Shown here piece after piece: positions 45,008 to 54,159 of a stretch of DNA of 55,829 nt. This stretch comes from Duganella sp. (GTDB lineage: Bacteria; Pseudomonadota; Gammaproteobacteria; Burkholderiales; Burkholderiaceae_D): assembly GCA_026225475.1 (NCBI GenBank), contig JAMFSU010000045.1, positions 1 through 55,829 of the forward strand, given 5' to 3'. The notes beneath the pieces are model-generated. The model had not been told where the DNA came from. It searched no databases and was given only the letters and a program-made list of their open reading frames with translations. A program made the translations under genes and the position numbers. Every line of letters starts with the position of its first letter. Position 1 is the first letter of the stretch.

Positions 45008-45418
45008 GTGGACAAGTGGATCAAGGGTATATCAAGCGAAGCGGAGGTGCGCCTTGCCATGGGGCAAGCTGACAGCGAGCATGTCGATGACAACGGCAAC
45101 CGTGTGCTGGTCTATCCGAGTGGACCGCAGGGAGTGCGGACTTGGATGTTCTGGATCGATCAATGGGGCAAGTTGCTTGATTGGCAGCAAGTGTTGACCA
45201 TGGCCAACTTTGATCAGGTCCGACAAGGCATGACGCGAGCGCAGGTGGCGCGCATGTTGGGCCGGCCGCGCAGTATGGTGCCGTTCGTGCGCATGGGCGA
45301 AGAAGTGTGGGACTGGAAATACGTCCACGTGCATGAAGAGCGCTTGTTCAACGTACATTTTGATCTGCAACGCGGCCTGGTGCTGCGCCTGTCATTGAGC
45401 GAACTCGCTGGCGCGTGA
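45008..45418 (+). CDS. BamE-like protein lacking a signal peptide
   Basis: 136 residues. WIKGISSEAEVRLAMGQAD, FDQVRQGMTRAQVARMLGRP and EEVWDWKYVHV match the BamE/SmpA fold, with two such units in one chain, as in some Burkholderiales lipoproteins. The homologues I know start with a lipoprotein signal, but here the frame begins with a GTG at MDKWIKG; an in-frame stop at 44987 excludes extension and no hydrophobic segment is coded in any frame just upstream. So either the export signal was lost, or the protein is now cytosolic. A ribosome site (GGGAG) lies 6 bases before the GTG. Not an E. coli-type single-domain BamE. Confidence 0.7.
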   Translation: MDKWIKGISSEAEVRLAMGQADSEHVDDNGNRVLVYPSGPQGVRTWMFWIDQWGKLLDWQQVLTMANFDQVRQGMTRAQVARMLGRPRSMVPFVRMGEEVWDWKYVHVHEERLFNVHFDLQRGLVLRLSLSELAGA

Positions 45419-45463
45419 ATGGCGCCAGCGTGGCATGGCAACGCTCAGGGGGGATGGGAATAA

Positions 45464-47146
45464 TTACTGAGTTTGCTGGGCTGGCTCTGGTACTTTGAGG
45501 TCTTCGCCGGTATCCATACGGCTGCGGCGCAGCATGCCGGCCGCATCCAGTACCGCATAGGCAGTTGAGCAGAACAGCGAATGCATGCGTCGCATATCGC
45601 TGATCAAATCCAGGTGCAGCGAGCTGGTTTCGATGCTTTGCTTGGTTTCGCCGGCCAGACGAATCAAGTGGGTCTTGGCATAGGCCCGCTCCAGGTCGCG
45701 GAACGCTTCTTTTTCGGCCAGCAGTTTTTGCGCGCTCTTCAAATCGCCATCGAGGAAGACCGACAGGCCCAGTTGCAAGCTCGCCACCAGTCGTCCATGC
45801 ATTTCGCAGACCTCGTTCATGCCTGCATCGGAAAAACTGCGCTGTGGCGCAATTTTTTTGCTTTCGAGGCCTTTGACGATGCGCTCGATAATGTCGCCGG
45901 CCTGTTCCAGATTGATGGTCAGCGTGACGATATCGGTCCAGCGGCGTACTTCCTTTTCGTTCAGTTCTTCGCGTGAGACGCGTGCCAGATACATCTTGAC
46001 GGCGGTGTACAGCTTGTCCACATCATCATCGAGCTTGCGGATCTGCTGCGCGCGCAACTGGTCGTTGTTACGGATTACCAGCAGCAGATTGAGCAGCATT
46101 TTTTCGATCAGATCGCCGATGCGTAATACTTCGCGCGCGGCATTGGCTAGCGCCAGTGAGGGCGTTTCGATTGCCGCAGTATCGAGATGGCGGGCACTGA
46201 TGGCGTGATCGTCGTCTTTCTGAGATTCCGGCAGCAGTCGCTCGCACAAGCGCGACATCGGGCCCACCAGCGGCAGCAGCAAGCCGCAGCGTACGGTGTT
46301 ATAGAGCACATGGAAGGCCACCACGCCAACCCGCAAATCGAGTGTCAGCAGGCCAATCCATGCTTCCAGATGATTGATGAAGGGCAGTACCACAACGGCC
46401 CCCGACAGTCGGAACAGCATGCTGCCCAGTGCCACCCGGCGGCCCGCCACGTTCTGGCTGGCAGCGCTGAGCAAGGCCAGAATGCCGCTGCCAAGGTTGG
46501 CGCCAATGACCAGGCACAAGGCCACCTTGAGGGAAATGATGCCGGACGTCGCCAGCGTTGCTGCCAGTAGCACTGCCGCCAGGCTGGAATAGGTCAGCAT
46601 GGCGAAGATGGCACCAATCAGCGCATCCAGAATAACGTCGCCGGTCAAGGTCGAAAACAGCACCTTGATGCCGGCACCCTGAATCATCGGCTGGGTGGCC
46701 GCGGTGATCATCTGCAATGCCAGCAGGATCAGACCCAGGCCGATCGTGGCGCGCGCCATACGGCCGATCGCAGTGTGTCGCCGCGACAGGTAGACCACCA
46801 CGCCGCCAAAAATCAACAAGGGCGAAATCCACGACAGATCGAAACTTAATACGCCCGTCATCAAGGCCGTGCCAACGTCAGCGCCGAGCATGATGGTCAG
46901 GGCTGGGGTCAGGCTGATCAAGCCTTGAGCAACAAACGAGCAGACAATGACGGCAGTGGCGTTACTGCTCTGTACCAGGCTGGTCACGCCGAGGCCAGCC
47001 AGAAACGCCAGGCTGCGCCGTTTGATGCTGGTGCTGAGGATACGCCGCAACTGCGCACCATAGACGCGCAGCACGTCGGTACGCACGATATGCGTGCCCC
47101 ATACCAGCAGGGCCAACGCCGAGAGAAGATTGAGCAGAGTCGTCAT
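45464..47146 (-). CDS. Na+/phosphate cotransporter family protein with PhoU-like tail
   Basis: 560 residues. The N-terminal half (about 1-310) has the NptA/YjbB repeat of membrane segments with the motifs LVQSSNATAV (QSS-type substrate motif) and the second copy GANLGSGILALLSAAS; the C-terminal half (about 340-540) is a helical PhoU-like domain. Family members exchange sodium and phosphate; in E. coli YjbB exports phosphate. Net direction here is not readable. Single gene, convergent with the BamE-like gene. Confidence 0.9.
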   Translation of the reverse strand: MTTLLNLLSALALLVWGTHIVRTDVLRVYGAQLRRILSTSIKRRSLAFLAGLGVTSLVQSSNATAVIVCSFVAQGLISLTPALTIMLGADVGTALMTGVLSFDLSWISPLLIFGGVVVYLSRRHTAIGRMARATIGLGLILLALQMITAATQPMIQGAGIKVLFSTLTGDVILDALIGAIFAMLTYSSLAAVLLAATLATSGIISLKVALCLVIGANLGSGILALLSAASQNVAGRRVALGSMLFRLSGAVVVLPFINHLEAWIGLLTLDLRVGVVAFHVLYNTVRCGLLLPLVGPMSRLCERLLPESQKDDDHAISARHLDTAAIETPSLALANAAREVLRIGDLIEKMLLNLLLVIRNNDQLRAQQIRKLDDDVDKLYTAVKMYLARVSREELNEKEVRRWTDIVTLTINLEQAGDIIERIVKGLESKKIAPQRSFSDAGMNEVCEMHGRLVASLQLGLSVFLDGDLKSAQKLLAEKEAFRDLERAYAKTHLIRLAGETKQSIETSSLHLDLISDMRRMHSLFCSTAYAVLDAAGMLRRSRMDTGEDLKVPEPAQQTQ

Positions 47147-47289
47147 AGGGCCGTCAACTGGGGCGCGCTGTCGAACAAAACAGCCGCTGCCCGGCCAGGT
47201 GCAATTGGATGAAAGGAATGCATATTCTGATTACTCCTGATCGTTAAAGTTCGGCACTTGTCGGGCCACCCCAATAACGGATTGCTGCA

Positions 47290-48852
47290 TCAGCGCCCAG
47301 TTGCTGCGCCGGTCACCGGCTTGCCGTTGGTGAAGTTCTGTTGGAACCAAGTGCTGAATTCGCTGCGTTGCAGTTCGCTCATGTGCAGGCCGCATTTGGT
47401 TCGACGCCATAAAATATCGTCCGGCTGACACGCCCATTCGTGCAGGACCAGATAATCGACTTCGCGCTGCGTCAGGCCACCACCAAAGTCGCGTCCCAAT
47501 TCAGCCGGGGTTTGTGCTTCTTTCAGGATGCCGTGCGCATTGCGGCCATGACGGCCGAACAAGCGGGTCAGGAAATGCACATCGAGCTGTCGATATTTTT
47601 GCAGCAGGTAAGTCAATTCCTGGGCACGGTCGCTGCGTTTGAATTTGCCGCCGGGCAAGCTTTCCAGTTTGCTCCAGGAACCGCGGCGGGTTTGCATCCA
47701 TGGCGCCAGTTTGTCCAGCACCGATTCCGCCAGGCGGCGATAGGTGGTGATCTTGCCGCCGTACACGGAGACGCAGGGAATATTGTCGCTATCTTGCAGC
47801 ACCAGCGTGTAATCGCGGGTGACCGCCGACGGATTGTCGGAGGCATCATCGAACAGTGGCCGCACGCCAGCATAGCGCCAGACAATGTCGGTGGCGCTGA
47901 TCGGTTTGGCCAGGTATTGATTGACGGCGCGCAACAGGTAGCCTTCTTCTTCCGTGCTGATCTGCGCGCCATGTTCCATGTCGGCCTGTGGCACATCGGT
48001 GGTGCCGATCAGCGTGTAATTGTCCTCATACGGAATCATGAAAACGATGCGCTTGTCGTCGTTTTGCAGAATATAGGCATGCTCGCCCTGGAACAGGCGC
48101 GGCACCACGATGTGGCTGCCGCGCACCAGTTTGACGGCGGCGTGCGTGGCACCTGCCTGCAGCGGGTTGAGTTGCTGGTCCAGTTTGGCGACCCAAGGGC
48201 CGGCGCTATTGACCAGCGCGCGCGCGCTCACTTGCTGGCGCACACCGGTCAGGCTGTGTTCTAGTTCGCAGTGCCAGAGTTTGCTGGCGACATCACGTTG
48301 CGCTGAGACCAGACGTGTCCGCGCCAGTATATCGGCGCCGTGTTCCTGCGCGCTGAGCAGGTTGAGGATCACCAGGCGAGCATCGTCGACCCAGGCATCG
48401 GAATAGGCGAAGCCCTTGGTGATGTCGGCGCGTAAGCCGCTGGGGTTGCTCATGCGGTCGAGCGCAATCGAGGCCGAATGCGGCAGGGTGATGCGGCCGC
48501 CGATGTGGTCATACAGCCATAAGCCGAGACGGATCATCCAGCGCGGCCGCAAGCCTTTCACATGCGGCATCACAAAACGCAGCGGCCAGGCAATATGCGG
48601 CGCAATGTTGAGCAGATGTTCGCGCTCGGCTAGCGCTTCGGCGACCAGGCGGAATTCGTAATATTCCAGATAACGCAGGCCGCCGTGGATCAATTTGGTA
48701 CTGGCCGACGAGGTCGCGCCGGCGAAGTCGTTCTGTTCGCACAAGGCCACTTTGAGGCCGCGGCCGGCAGCATCGCGCGCGACACCGGCGCCGTTGATGC
48801 CGCCGCCGATGATCAGGAGGTCGTAGGTTGTGGCGTTGCTGCTGGTACTCAT
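47290..48852 (-). CDS. glpD: Glycerol-3-phosphate dehydrogenase, FAD-dependent
   Basis: 520 residues. Oxidises glycerol-3-phosphate to dihydroxyacetone phosphate and passes electrons to the quinone pool at the inner membrane. N-terminal FAD site IIGGGINGAGVARDAAGRGL and the GlpD motifs SSASTKLIHGGLRYLE and GKITTYRRLAE are clear; the C-terminal DUF-like domain with GLTQREVDYLV is present. Its ATG overlaps the stop of the upstream regulator gene (ATGA), so the two form an operon. No glpF or glpK is present in the window. Confidence 0.96.
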   Translation of the reverse strand: MSTSSNATTYDLLIIGGGINGAGVARDAAGRGLKVALCEQNDFAGATSSASTKLIHGGLRYLEYYEFRLVAEALAEREHLLNIAPHIAWPLRFVMPHVKGLRPRWMIRLGLWLYDHIGGRITLPHSASIALDRMSNPSGLRADITKGFAYSDAWVDDARLVILNLLSAQEHGADILARTRLVSAQRDVASKLWHCELEHSLTGVRQQVSARALVNSAGPWVAKLDQQLNPLQAGATHAAVKLVRGSHIVVPRLFQGEHAYILQNDDKRIVFMIPYEDNYTLIGTTDVPQADMEHGAQISTEEEGYLLRAVNQYLAKPISATDIVWRYAGVRPLFDDASDNPSAVTRDYTLVLQDSDNIPCVSVYGGKITTYRRLAESVLDKLAPWMQTRRGSWSKLESLPGGKFKRSDRAQELTYLLQKYRQLDVHFLTRLFGRHGRNAHGILKEAQTPAELGRDFGGGLTQREVDYLVLHEWACQPDDILWRRTKCGLHMSELQRSEFSTWFQQNFTNGKPVTGAATGR

Positions 48853-49913
48853 GGCTTGGCTCGCTTGCGGGTAGCAGTAAGATTGGCGGCAACCGGCGCA
48901 ATCGCCGTTGCCAGTGTTGATGTTGATGTTGGGGTTGGTGCCGATTCCTGTTCCAGCGCTTGCACTAGCAGCCGGGCACTAGGTTCATCGATTACCAGTT
49001 CATTGATATAACCGCCTTGCAGGGCGGCGCGCAGACCGGGAATACGTCCTTTGCCGCTGACCACGCACAAGGAATGCGGCGCGCGCTGGAAGTGGTCAAG
49101 GTCGGGGCCGCTGGCACGGGCGTTGAGGGCAACATCGCGCCAGCTGCCATCGGCACGGAAGAATACGGTGGCGATATCGCCGACCACACCATCCTGATGC
49201 AGGCTGTCCAGATCCTGTTGATCAAGGTAGCCGCCGGTGTGAATGTGGCTGTCGTTTTCGGCCGCACCGATGCCGAACAACAGAATGTCGGCACTGTTCT
49301 GCAAAGCATGTATCGACTTGATGCCGCGCTCGCGCCACAGGGCCGTGCGTGTATCGGCATAGTCGAAGAAGGCCGGCACCGGGAAGCTGTGCGCCTGGGC
49401 GCCATAGTTTTGTGCGAAACGGGTGACGATCGATTCGCCGAATTTATCGATCAGATTGCTGCCGGCTCCGGAACCGTTCAGTTGTACCACCTCGACACCA
49501 TGCACTTGCTTGGCGATCAGATTGTCGGCGATGGCTGCTACCGTATTGCCCCACGCCAACGCCAGTACAGTCGATGGCTGGATCAGGGTATTCAGATAAG
49601 CCGCAGCATGGGCGGCCACGCGCTGCATGCTTTCGCGTTCGGTGCTGGCATTGGTGACCGGCACCACCTGGATTGAGTGCAGCGCATAGTGCTTGAGAAT
49701 GGTGGTTTCGAGACTGCCGGATAGTTCTTGTGGATCGTGGACGCGGATTTCCACCAAACCATTTTCCATGGCGTAGGACAGCAACCGCGATACGGTTGCG
49801 CGCGAGGTGCCTATTTCCTCTGCAATGGCCGCCGTGGTCATGTTTTGAACGTAATACAGACGCGCCACGCGCACCGCAGAATAAGCAAGGTCTTGACGAT
49901 CAGGGCTAGCCAT
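48849..49913 (-). CDS. SorC/DeoR-type sugar-binding regulator of glpD
   Basis: 354 residues. N-terminal helix-turn-helix (about 10-55: YYVQNMTTAAIAEEIGTSRATVSRLL) and a C-terminal sugar-phosphate-binding domain of the SorC family with TVLALAWGNTVAAIADNL and LFGIGAAENDSHI. Such proteins repress until a phosphorylated sugar binds; glycerol-3-phosphate is the obvious candidate ligand because glpD is coupled directly behind it. The E. coli GlpR is of the DeoR type, so this is a different family for the same role. A promoter and a 29-base palindromic operator lie upstream (49937-49994). The C-terminus has a Thr/Ala-rich tail of unknown purpose. Confidence 0.88.
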   Translation of the reverse strand: MASPDRQDLAYSAVRVARLYYVQNMTTAAIAEEIGTSRATVSRLLSYAMENGLVEIRVHDPQELSGSLETTILKHYALHSIQVVPVTNASTERESMQRVAAHAAAYLNTLIQPSTVLALAWGNTVAAIADNLIAKQVHGVEVVQLNGSGAGSNLIDKFGESIVTRFAQNYGAQAHSFPVPAFFDYADTRTALWRERGIKSIHALQNSADILLFGIGAAENDSHIHTGGYLDQQDLDSLHQDGVVGDIATVFFRADGSWRDVALNARASGPDLDHFQRAPHSLCVVSGKGRIPGLRAALQGGYINELVIDEPSARLLVQALEQESAPTPTSTSTLATAIAPVAANLTATRKRAKP

Positions 49914-49936
49914 TTTGCTAATAATTCCTCGGATGA

Positions 49937-49965
49937 ACAAATGACCATTTATGATGGACGTTTGT
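49937..49965. promoter_or_regulatory. Operator of the SorC-type regulator
   Basis: ACAAATGACCAT (49937-49948) and ATGGACGTTTGT (49954-49965) are inverted at 10 of 12 positions around TTATG. It lies immediately downstream of the predicted -10, so binding would block transcription; autorepression with glpD is likely. Confidence 0.7.
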
Positions 49966-49994
49966 ACAATACTAGAAAATATTTGACAAATCAA
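49966..49994 (-). promoter_or_regulatory. Sigma70 promoter of the regulator-glpD operon
   Basis: Minus-strand TTGATT (49989-49994), 17 bases, TATTGT (49966-49971). The operator palindrome begins right after the -10. Confidence 0.6.
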
Positions 49995-50007
49995 GCAAGC
50001 AAACGGA

Positions 50008-50039
50008 GACAGTGCTACTGACGATACAGTGGCACTGTC
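50008..50039. terminator. Hairpin downstream of the GNAT gene
   Basis: GACAGTGC..ACTG pairs with CAGT..GCACTGTC around an ACGATA loop: 12 paired positions with one internal mismatch. It lies 69 bases past the stop of the metG-GNAT operon on the minus strand and may end it, but the T-tract is weak. Confidence 0.5.
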
Positions 50040-50107
50040 TTGATTCGTGGCGCAGGGAGAGGCGTGAAGACGGCCCAGAGGGGAGCCGAGAGCGGGTGTT
50101 GCAGGAT

Positions 50108-50587
50108 TTAGTTGCGCAACCAGCGCCGCATGACAATTGGTGCCGGCTCCAGTGGATTGGCTCGGGTATATTCCAGCTCCGGCGCGATTTCAAAGCCCAG
50201 CGCAGCATACAGGTCGACCACTTGCAGTTGATCGACGCGCACGGCCAGCCGTAATTCCTCGATTTCAGTGGCCAGCGCACGATGGATCAGCGCTTCCATC
50301 AAATGCTGTGACAAGCGCCCGCCGCGATAATTTGGCAGGATACCCATGCGCAGGATTTCCCAGATCCCGGACTCGGTATCGAGTGGTAGCCAGCGCACCG
50401 AACCTGCTGGTAGGTTGTCAAGCAGCAAGACGAAGCCGCCGCCACGCTGCAAGTCTTGGGCAACTCGCTGCGGCGCTTCGTGATGGCCGCTGGAACTGGC
50501 CGCCACGCGGTTGGCCCAGCAACTGCGGGTCAGTTCGGCAATCAGTGCGGCATCGTCAGCGGTGGCTTCGCGGATTAACAGGTTCAT
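50108..50587 (-). CDS. GNAT N-acetyltransferase
   Basis: 159 residues, single GNAT domain: IREATADDAALIAELTRSCW at the start, EILRMGILPNYRGGRLSQHLMEALI with the acetyl-CoA loop (R-G-G type), and VVDLYAALGFEIAPELEYTR at the end. Substrate unknown. It starts 15 bases after the metG stop and is likely co-transcribed with it; no functional link can be read. Confidence 0.83.
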   Translation of the reverse strand: MNLLIREATADDAALIAELTRSCWANRVAASSSGHHEAPQRVAQDLQRGGGFVLLLDNLPAGSVRWLPLDTESGIWEILRMGILPNYRGGRLSQHLMEALIHRALATEIEELRLAVRVDQLQVVDLYAALGFEIAPELEYTRANPLEPAPIVMRRWLRN

Positions 50588-50602
50588 GGCAGTTAGTGGT
50601 GA

Positions 50603-52675
50603 TTAATGTACGCGCATGCCAGGTTCAGCACCAGGCCATGGGTTGAGTACATAAATGCCTGGTTTGGCTTTTTCATCCTTGGCCGAGGCCGCCAGCACCA
50701 TGCCTTCAGAGATGCCGAACTTCATCTTGCGCGGCGCCAGGTTGGCCACCATGACAGTCAGCTTGCCGATCAACTCCTCTGGCTGATAGGCCGAGGCGAT
50801 GCCGGAGAAGACGTTACGCATACGGCCTTCGCCGGCGTCCAGCGTCAGGCGCAGCAGCTTGGTCGAACCTTCGACTGCTTCGCAATTGATGATCTTGGCG
50901 ATACGCAGGTCGATCTTGGCGAAATCATCGATGCTGATTTCCGGCGCCAATTCTTCGATGCCAGCGTCGGCCGGCGCTGTTTCTTCGGTTTCCACTGCTG
51001 CCGGTGCTGGCGCATCGAACAGTGCTTCGAGCATCTTGGGATCAACGCGCTGCATCAAGTGCGCATAGACATTGATCACATGGCCATGTGGCAGCGCCTG
51101 GCCGATGGCGCTCCAGTCGAACGGTGCAACATTGAGGAAGTTCTCGACCTGGGCTGCCAATTGTGGCAGCACCGGCTTGAGGTAAATGGTCAGAATGCGG
51201 AAGGCTTCCAGCAGGCGGCTGCAGACTTCGTGCAGTTGCGCATCTTTGCTGCTGTCCTTGGCCAGTTCCCAGGGCTTGTTGGCGTCGACGTAGGCATTGA
51301 CGATGTCAGCCTGTTCCATGATCGCCCGCAGTGCCTTGCCGTATTCGCGTTGCTCATACAGCGCCAGGATGTCCGGCGCAATGCCGCGCAGCTTGGCCAG
51401 GAAGGCATCATCGGCAGTAGCCCAGGCAGTGCTGAGCTTGCCGTCGAAACGCTTGGCGATGAAACCGGCGGCGCGGCTGGCGATGTTGACGTATTTGCCG
51501 ATCAAGTCGGCATTGACGCGGGCGACGAAGTCATCCGGGTTGAAATCGACGTCTTCCACCTTGGCATTGAGCTTGGCGGCGATGTAATAGCGCAGCCACT
51601 CAGGATTCATGCCGATGTCGAGGTAGCGCAGCGGCGAAATGCCGGTGCCGCGCGACTTCGACATTTTTTCGCCACTGACGGTGATGAAGCCGTGGGCAAA
51701 CACATTGGTCGGCACCTTGCGGCCGGCGAACTTGAGCATCGCAGGCCAGAACAGCGTATGGAAATAAGTGATGTCCTTGCCGATGAAATGGAATTGCTCG
51801 GTCTTGTCATCGGCCATGAAGGCGTCGAAATCACGGCCGGTCTTGTCAAAATAATTCTTCAGCGACGCCAGGTAACCGATCGGCGCATCCAGCCAGACGT
51901 AAAAGTATTTGCCCGGTGCATCGGGAATCTCGATGCCGAAGTAGGGCGCATCGCGGCTGATGTCCCAGTCGCCCAGGCCACCTTCGCCATCGAGCCATTC
52001 TTTGGCCTTGTTGGCCACTTCCGGTTGCAAGCGGTTGTTGTCGAGCGCCCATTCACGCAGGAAGGCCACGCATTTCGGGTCGGACAGCTTGAAGAAAAAG
52101 TGCTCCGACGATTTCATCACCGGCGTTGCGCCCGACAGTGTCGAGTAGGGATTCTTGAGGTCGGTCGGAGCATACACGGCGCTGCAGTTTTCACAGGAAT
52201 CGCCGTATTGGTCCTTGGTGCCGCACTTGGGGCATTCGCCCTTGATATAGCGGTCCGGCAGGAACATGCTCTTGACCGGGTCAAAGAACTGGTCAATGGT
52301 CTTGGTGGTAATCAGCTTGGCATCGTCGCGCAGGGCACGGTAGATTTCTTGCGACAGTTGGTGGTTTTCCTGGCTGTCGGTCGAACTCCAGTTGTCGAAG
52401 GCGATGTGGAAGCCATCCAGATACTGCTTGCGGCCGGCGGCGATATTGGCGACGAATTGCTGCGGCGTGATGCCAGCCTTTTCGGCGGCAATCATGATCG
52501 GCGCACCGTGGGCGTCGTCGGCACCAACAAAATGCACCTCATGGCCCTGCATTCGTTGGAACCGGACCCAGATGTCAGCCTGGATGTATTCCATGATGTG
52601 GCCGATGTGGAATGCGCCGTTGGCGTAAGGAAGGGCGGTGGTAACGAATAATTGGCGTGGCGCTGAGGTGCTCAT
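50603..52675 (-). CDS. metG: Methionyl-tRNA synthetase
   Basis: 690 residues. Charges initiator and elongator tRNA-Met. Class I motifs HIGH ([10 protein letters not shown] near residue 21) and KMSKS ([11 protein letters not shown] near 344) are present, with a zinc knuckle [17 protein letters not shown] in the connective domain. The C-terminal part (from about 565) is a tRNA-binding EMAP-type OB fold ([20 protein letters not shown]). The start is the ATG at 52675; a TTG six bases earlier adds two residues. No clear ribosome site. A GNAT gene follows. Confidence 0.96.
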   Translation of the reverse strand: MSTSAPRQLFVTTALPYANGAFHIGHIMEYIQADIWVRFQRMQGHEVHFVGADDAHGAPIMIAAEKAGITPQQFVANIAAGRKQYLDGFHIAFDNWSSTDSQENHQLSQEIYRALRDDAKLITTKTIDQFFDPVKSMFLPDRYIKGECPKCGTKDQYGDSCENCSAVYAPTDLKNPYSTLSGATPVMKSSEHFFFKLSDPKCVAFLREWALDNNRLQPEVANKAKEWLDGEGGLGDWDISRDAPYFGIEIPDAPGKYFYVWLDAPIGYLASLKNYFDKTGRDFDAFMADDKTEQFHFIGKDITYFHTLFWPAMLKFAGRKVPTNVFAHGFITVSGEKMSKSRGTGISPLRYLDIGMNPEWLRYYIAAKLNAKVEDVDFNPDDFVARVNADLIGKYVNIASRAAGFIAKRFDGKLSTAWATADDAFLAKLRGIAPDILALYEQREYGKALRAIMEQADIVNAYVDANKPWELAKDSSKDAQLHEVCSRLLEAFRILTIYLKPVLPQLAAQVENFLNVAPFDWSAIGQALPHGHVINVYAHLMQRVDPKMLEALFDAPAPAAVETEETAPADAGIEELAPEISIDDFAKIDLRIAKIINCEAVEGSTKLLRLTLDAGEGRMRNVFSGIASAYQPEELIGKLTVMVANLAPRKMKFGISEGMVLAASAKDEKAKPGIYVLNPWPGAEPGMRVH

Positions 52676-52881
52676 TGGCAATGCTTGCAGGGTGAATGAT
52701 CAAAAAAGAGGGTCATTTTAGCAGCCGCCGGGGCTTTGGCGCAGTAGTGGGCAACAAACAGGCTGACGTAGAGCCTCTTTTTAATGCATCAATGGCAACT
52801 TTGTCGGGGTTGCCAGCGTGGATTGCGTCAGCCGGTTCGGCGCGATTAGTTTAGACTTGCGGGGTCTATCAAGGAGAAGTA

Positions 52882-53970
52882 ATGAGCATCACCGTCGAAG
52901 CAGTCAAAATTGCACTGTCCCAGGTCATCGATCCCAACACTGGCAAGGATCTGGTGACAGGCAAGTCCATCAAGAACATCGAACTGGCTGGCGTCAATGT
53001 CAGCTTTGATGTTGAACTCGGTTATCCCGCTAACAGCCAGCTTGAACTGATCCGTCATGCCGCAGAATCTGCCGTGCAAGGCCTGGCCGGTGTCGGGACA
53101 GTCCATGCCAAGGTCTATTTCAAGATTGTCGCGCATGCAGTGCAGCGCGGCCTCAAGCTCAAGAGCAACGTCAAGAACATCATCGCCGTGGCTTCCGGCA
53201 AGGGTGGTGTCGGAAAATCTACCACTGCCGCCAATCTGGCACTGGCGCTGGTTGCCGAAGGCGCGCGCGTGGGCATCCTTGATGCCGATATCTATGGTCC
53301 GTCGCAACCGATGATGCTGGGCATCAGCGGCAAGCCGGAAACGCTCGACGGCAAAACCATGGAACCGCTGGAAAATCACGGCCTGCAGGTGTCGTCGATC
53401 GGCTTCATGATTGATCCGGACGAACCCATGGTATGGCGCGGCCCGATCGTCACGCAAGCCTTGCAGCAGTTGCTGGACCAGACCAACTGGCGCGATCTCG
53501 ATTATCTGATCGTCGACATGCCGCCCGGCACTGGTGACGTGCAGTTGACCTTGTCGCAAAAAGTCCCGGTGACCGGTGCGGTGATTGTCACCACACCGCA
53601 GGACATCGCCTTGCTCGATGCGCGCAAGGGTTTGAAGATGTTTGAAAAGGTGGGCATTCCGATTCTCGGCATTGTCGAGAACATGAGCACCCACATCTGT
53701 TCCAACTGCGGTCATGCCGAAGCCATCTTCGGTGCCGGCGGTGGCGCCAAGATGTGTGCCGACTTCGGCGTCGACTTCCTCGGTGCCTTGCCGTTGACGA
53801 TGGCAATCCGCGAGCAGACTGATTCGGGCCGTCCGACGGTGGTCGCGCAGCCCGATAGCGCTGAAGCGGAAATCTACAAGAGCATCGCGCGCAAGGTGGC
53901 GATCAAGGTGGCTGAAAAAGCCAAGGACATGACCAGCAAGTTTCCAAGTATTGTGATTCAGAACGATTGA
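52882..53970 (+). CDS. apbC: Mrp/ApbC-type iron-sulfur cluster carrier
   Basis: 362 residues. P-loop ATPase thought to carry Fe-S clusters to client proteins. N-terminal MIP18-like domain (about 1-80, IALSQVIDPNTGKDLV) and the deviant Walker A GKGGVGKSTTAANLA near residue 103, then DADIYGPSQPMML. The C-terminal C-x-x-C pair in CSNCGHAEAIFG binds the cluster. AAGGAG precedes the ATG. Located between the metG operon and gltX. Confidence 0.94.
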   Translation: MSITVEAVKIALSQVIDPNTGKDLVTGKSIKNIELAGVNVSFDVELGYPANSQLELIRHAAESAVQGLAGVGTVHAKVYFKIVAHAVQRGLKLKSNVKNIIAVASGKGGVGKSTTAANLALALVAEGARVGILDADIYGPSQPMMLGISGKPETLDGKTMEPLENHGLQVSSIGFMIDPDEPMVWRGPIVTQALQQLLDQTNWRDLDYLIVDMPPGTGDVQLTLSQKVPVTGAVIVTTPQDIALLDARKGLKMFEKVGIPILGIVENMSTHICSNCGHAEAIFGAGGGAKMCADFGVDFLGALPLTMAIREQTDSGRPTVVAQPDSAEAEIYKSIARKVAIKVAEKAKDMTSKFPSIVIQND

Positions 53971-54094
53971 TCATGCCATTTGCCAATGGCGCGCATCAAT
54001 CGTATGGGGGGAGTCATGAGCAAGCGCATCAATATCACCGTCAAGTAAATCACCGGTCGGGCGCAGTCAGATTCCATGGCCGCGGCCGACGCGG

Positions 54095-54100
54095 TAAAAT
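54095..54100 (+). promoter_or_regulatory. Possible gltX promoter (-10)
   Basis: TAAAAT at 54095-54100, with a poor -35 (TTCCAT, 54072-54077) 17 bases upstream. If used, transcription starts about 54107 and the 52-base leader contains the whole terminator hairpin described next. Confidence 0.35.
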
Positions 54101-54123
54101 GGCGGCTTTCCGATCAGACTGAT

Positions 54124-54153
54124 AACGGCTTTGGTGTACCAAGGCCGTTTTTA
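54124..54153 (+). terminator. Intrinsic terminator in the gltX leader
   Basis: AACGGCTTTGG (54124-54134) pairs with CCAAGGCCGTT (54139-54149) around TGTA, 11 positions with one G-U, followed by TTTTTA. It ends 6 bases before the gltX ATG. It may simply end the mrp transcript, but then gltX has no room for its own promoter after it, so it may act as an attenuator. No Shine-Dalgarno is visible before the ATG. Confidence 0.75.
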
Positions 54154-54159
54154 TTTATC

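Noticed and set aside
50606..52651. Plus-strand open frame of 681 codons opposite metG
   Set aside because: Antisense shadow of metG; composition is unlike a real protein and metG has all its catalytic motifs.
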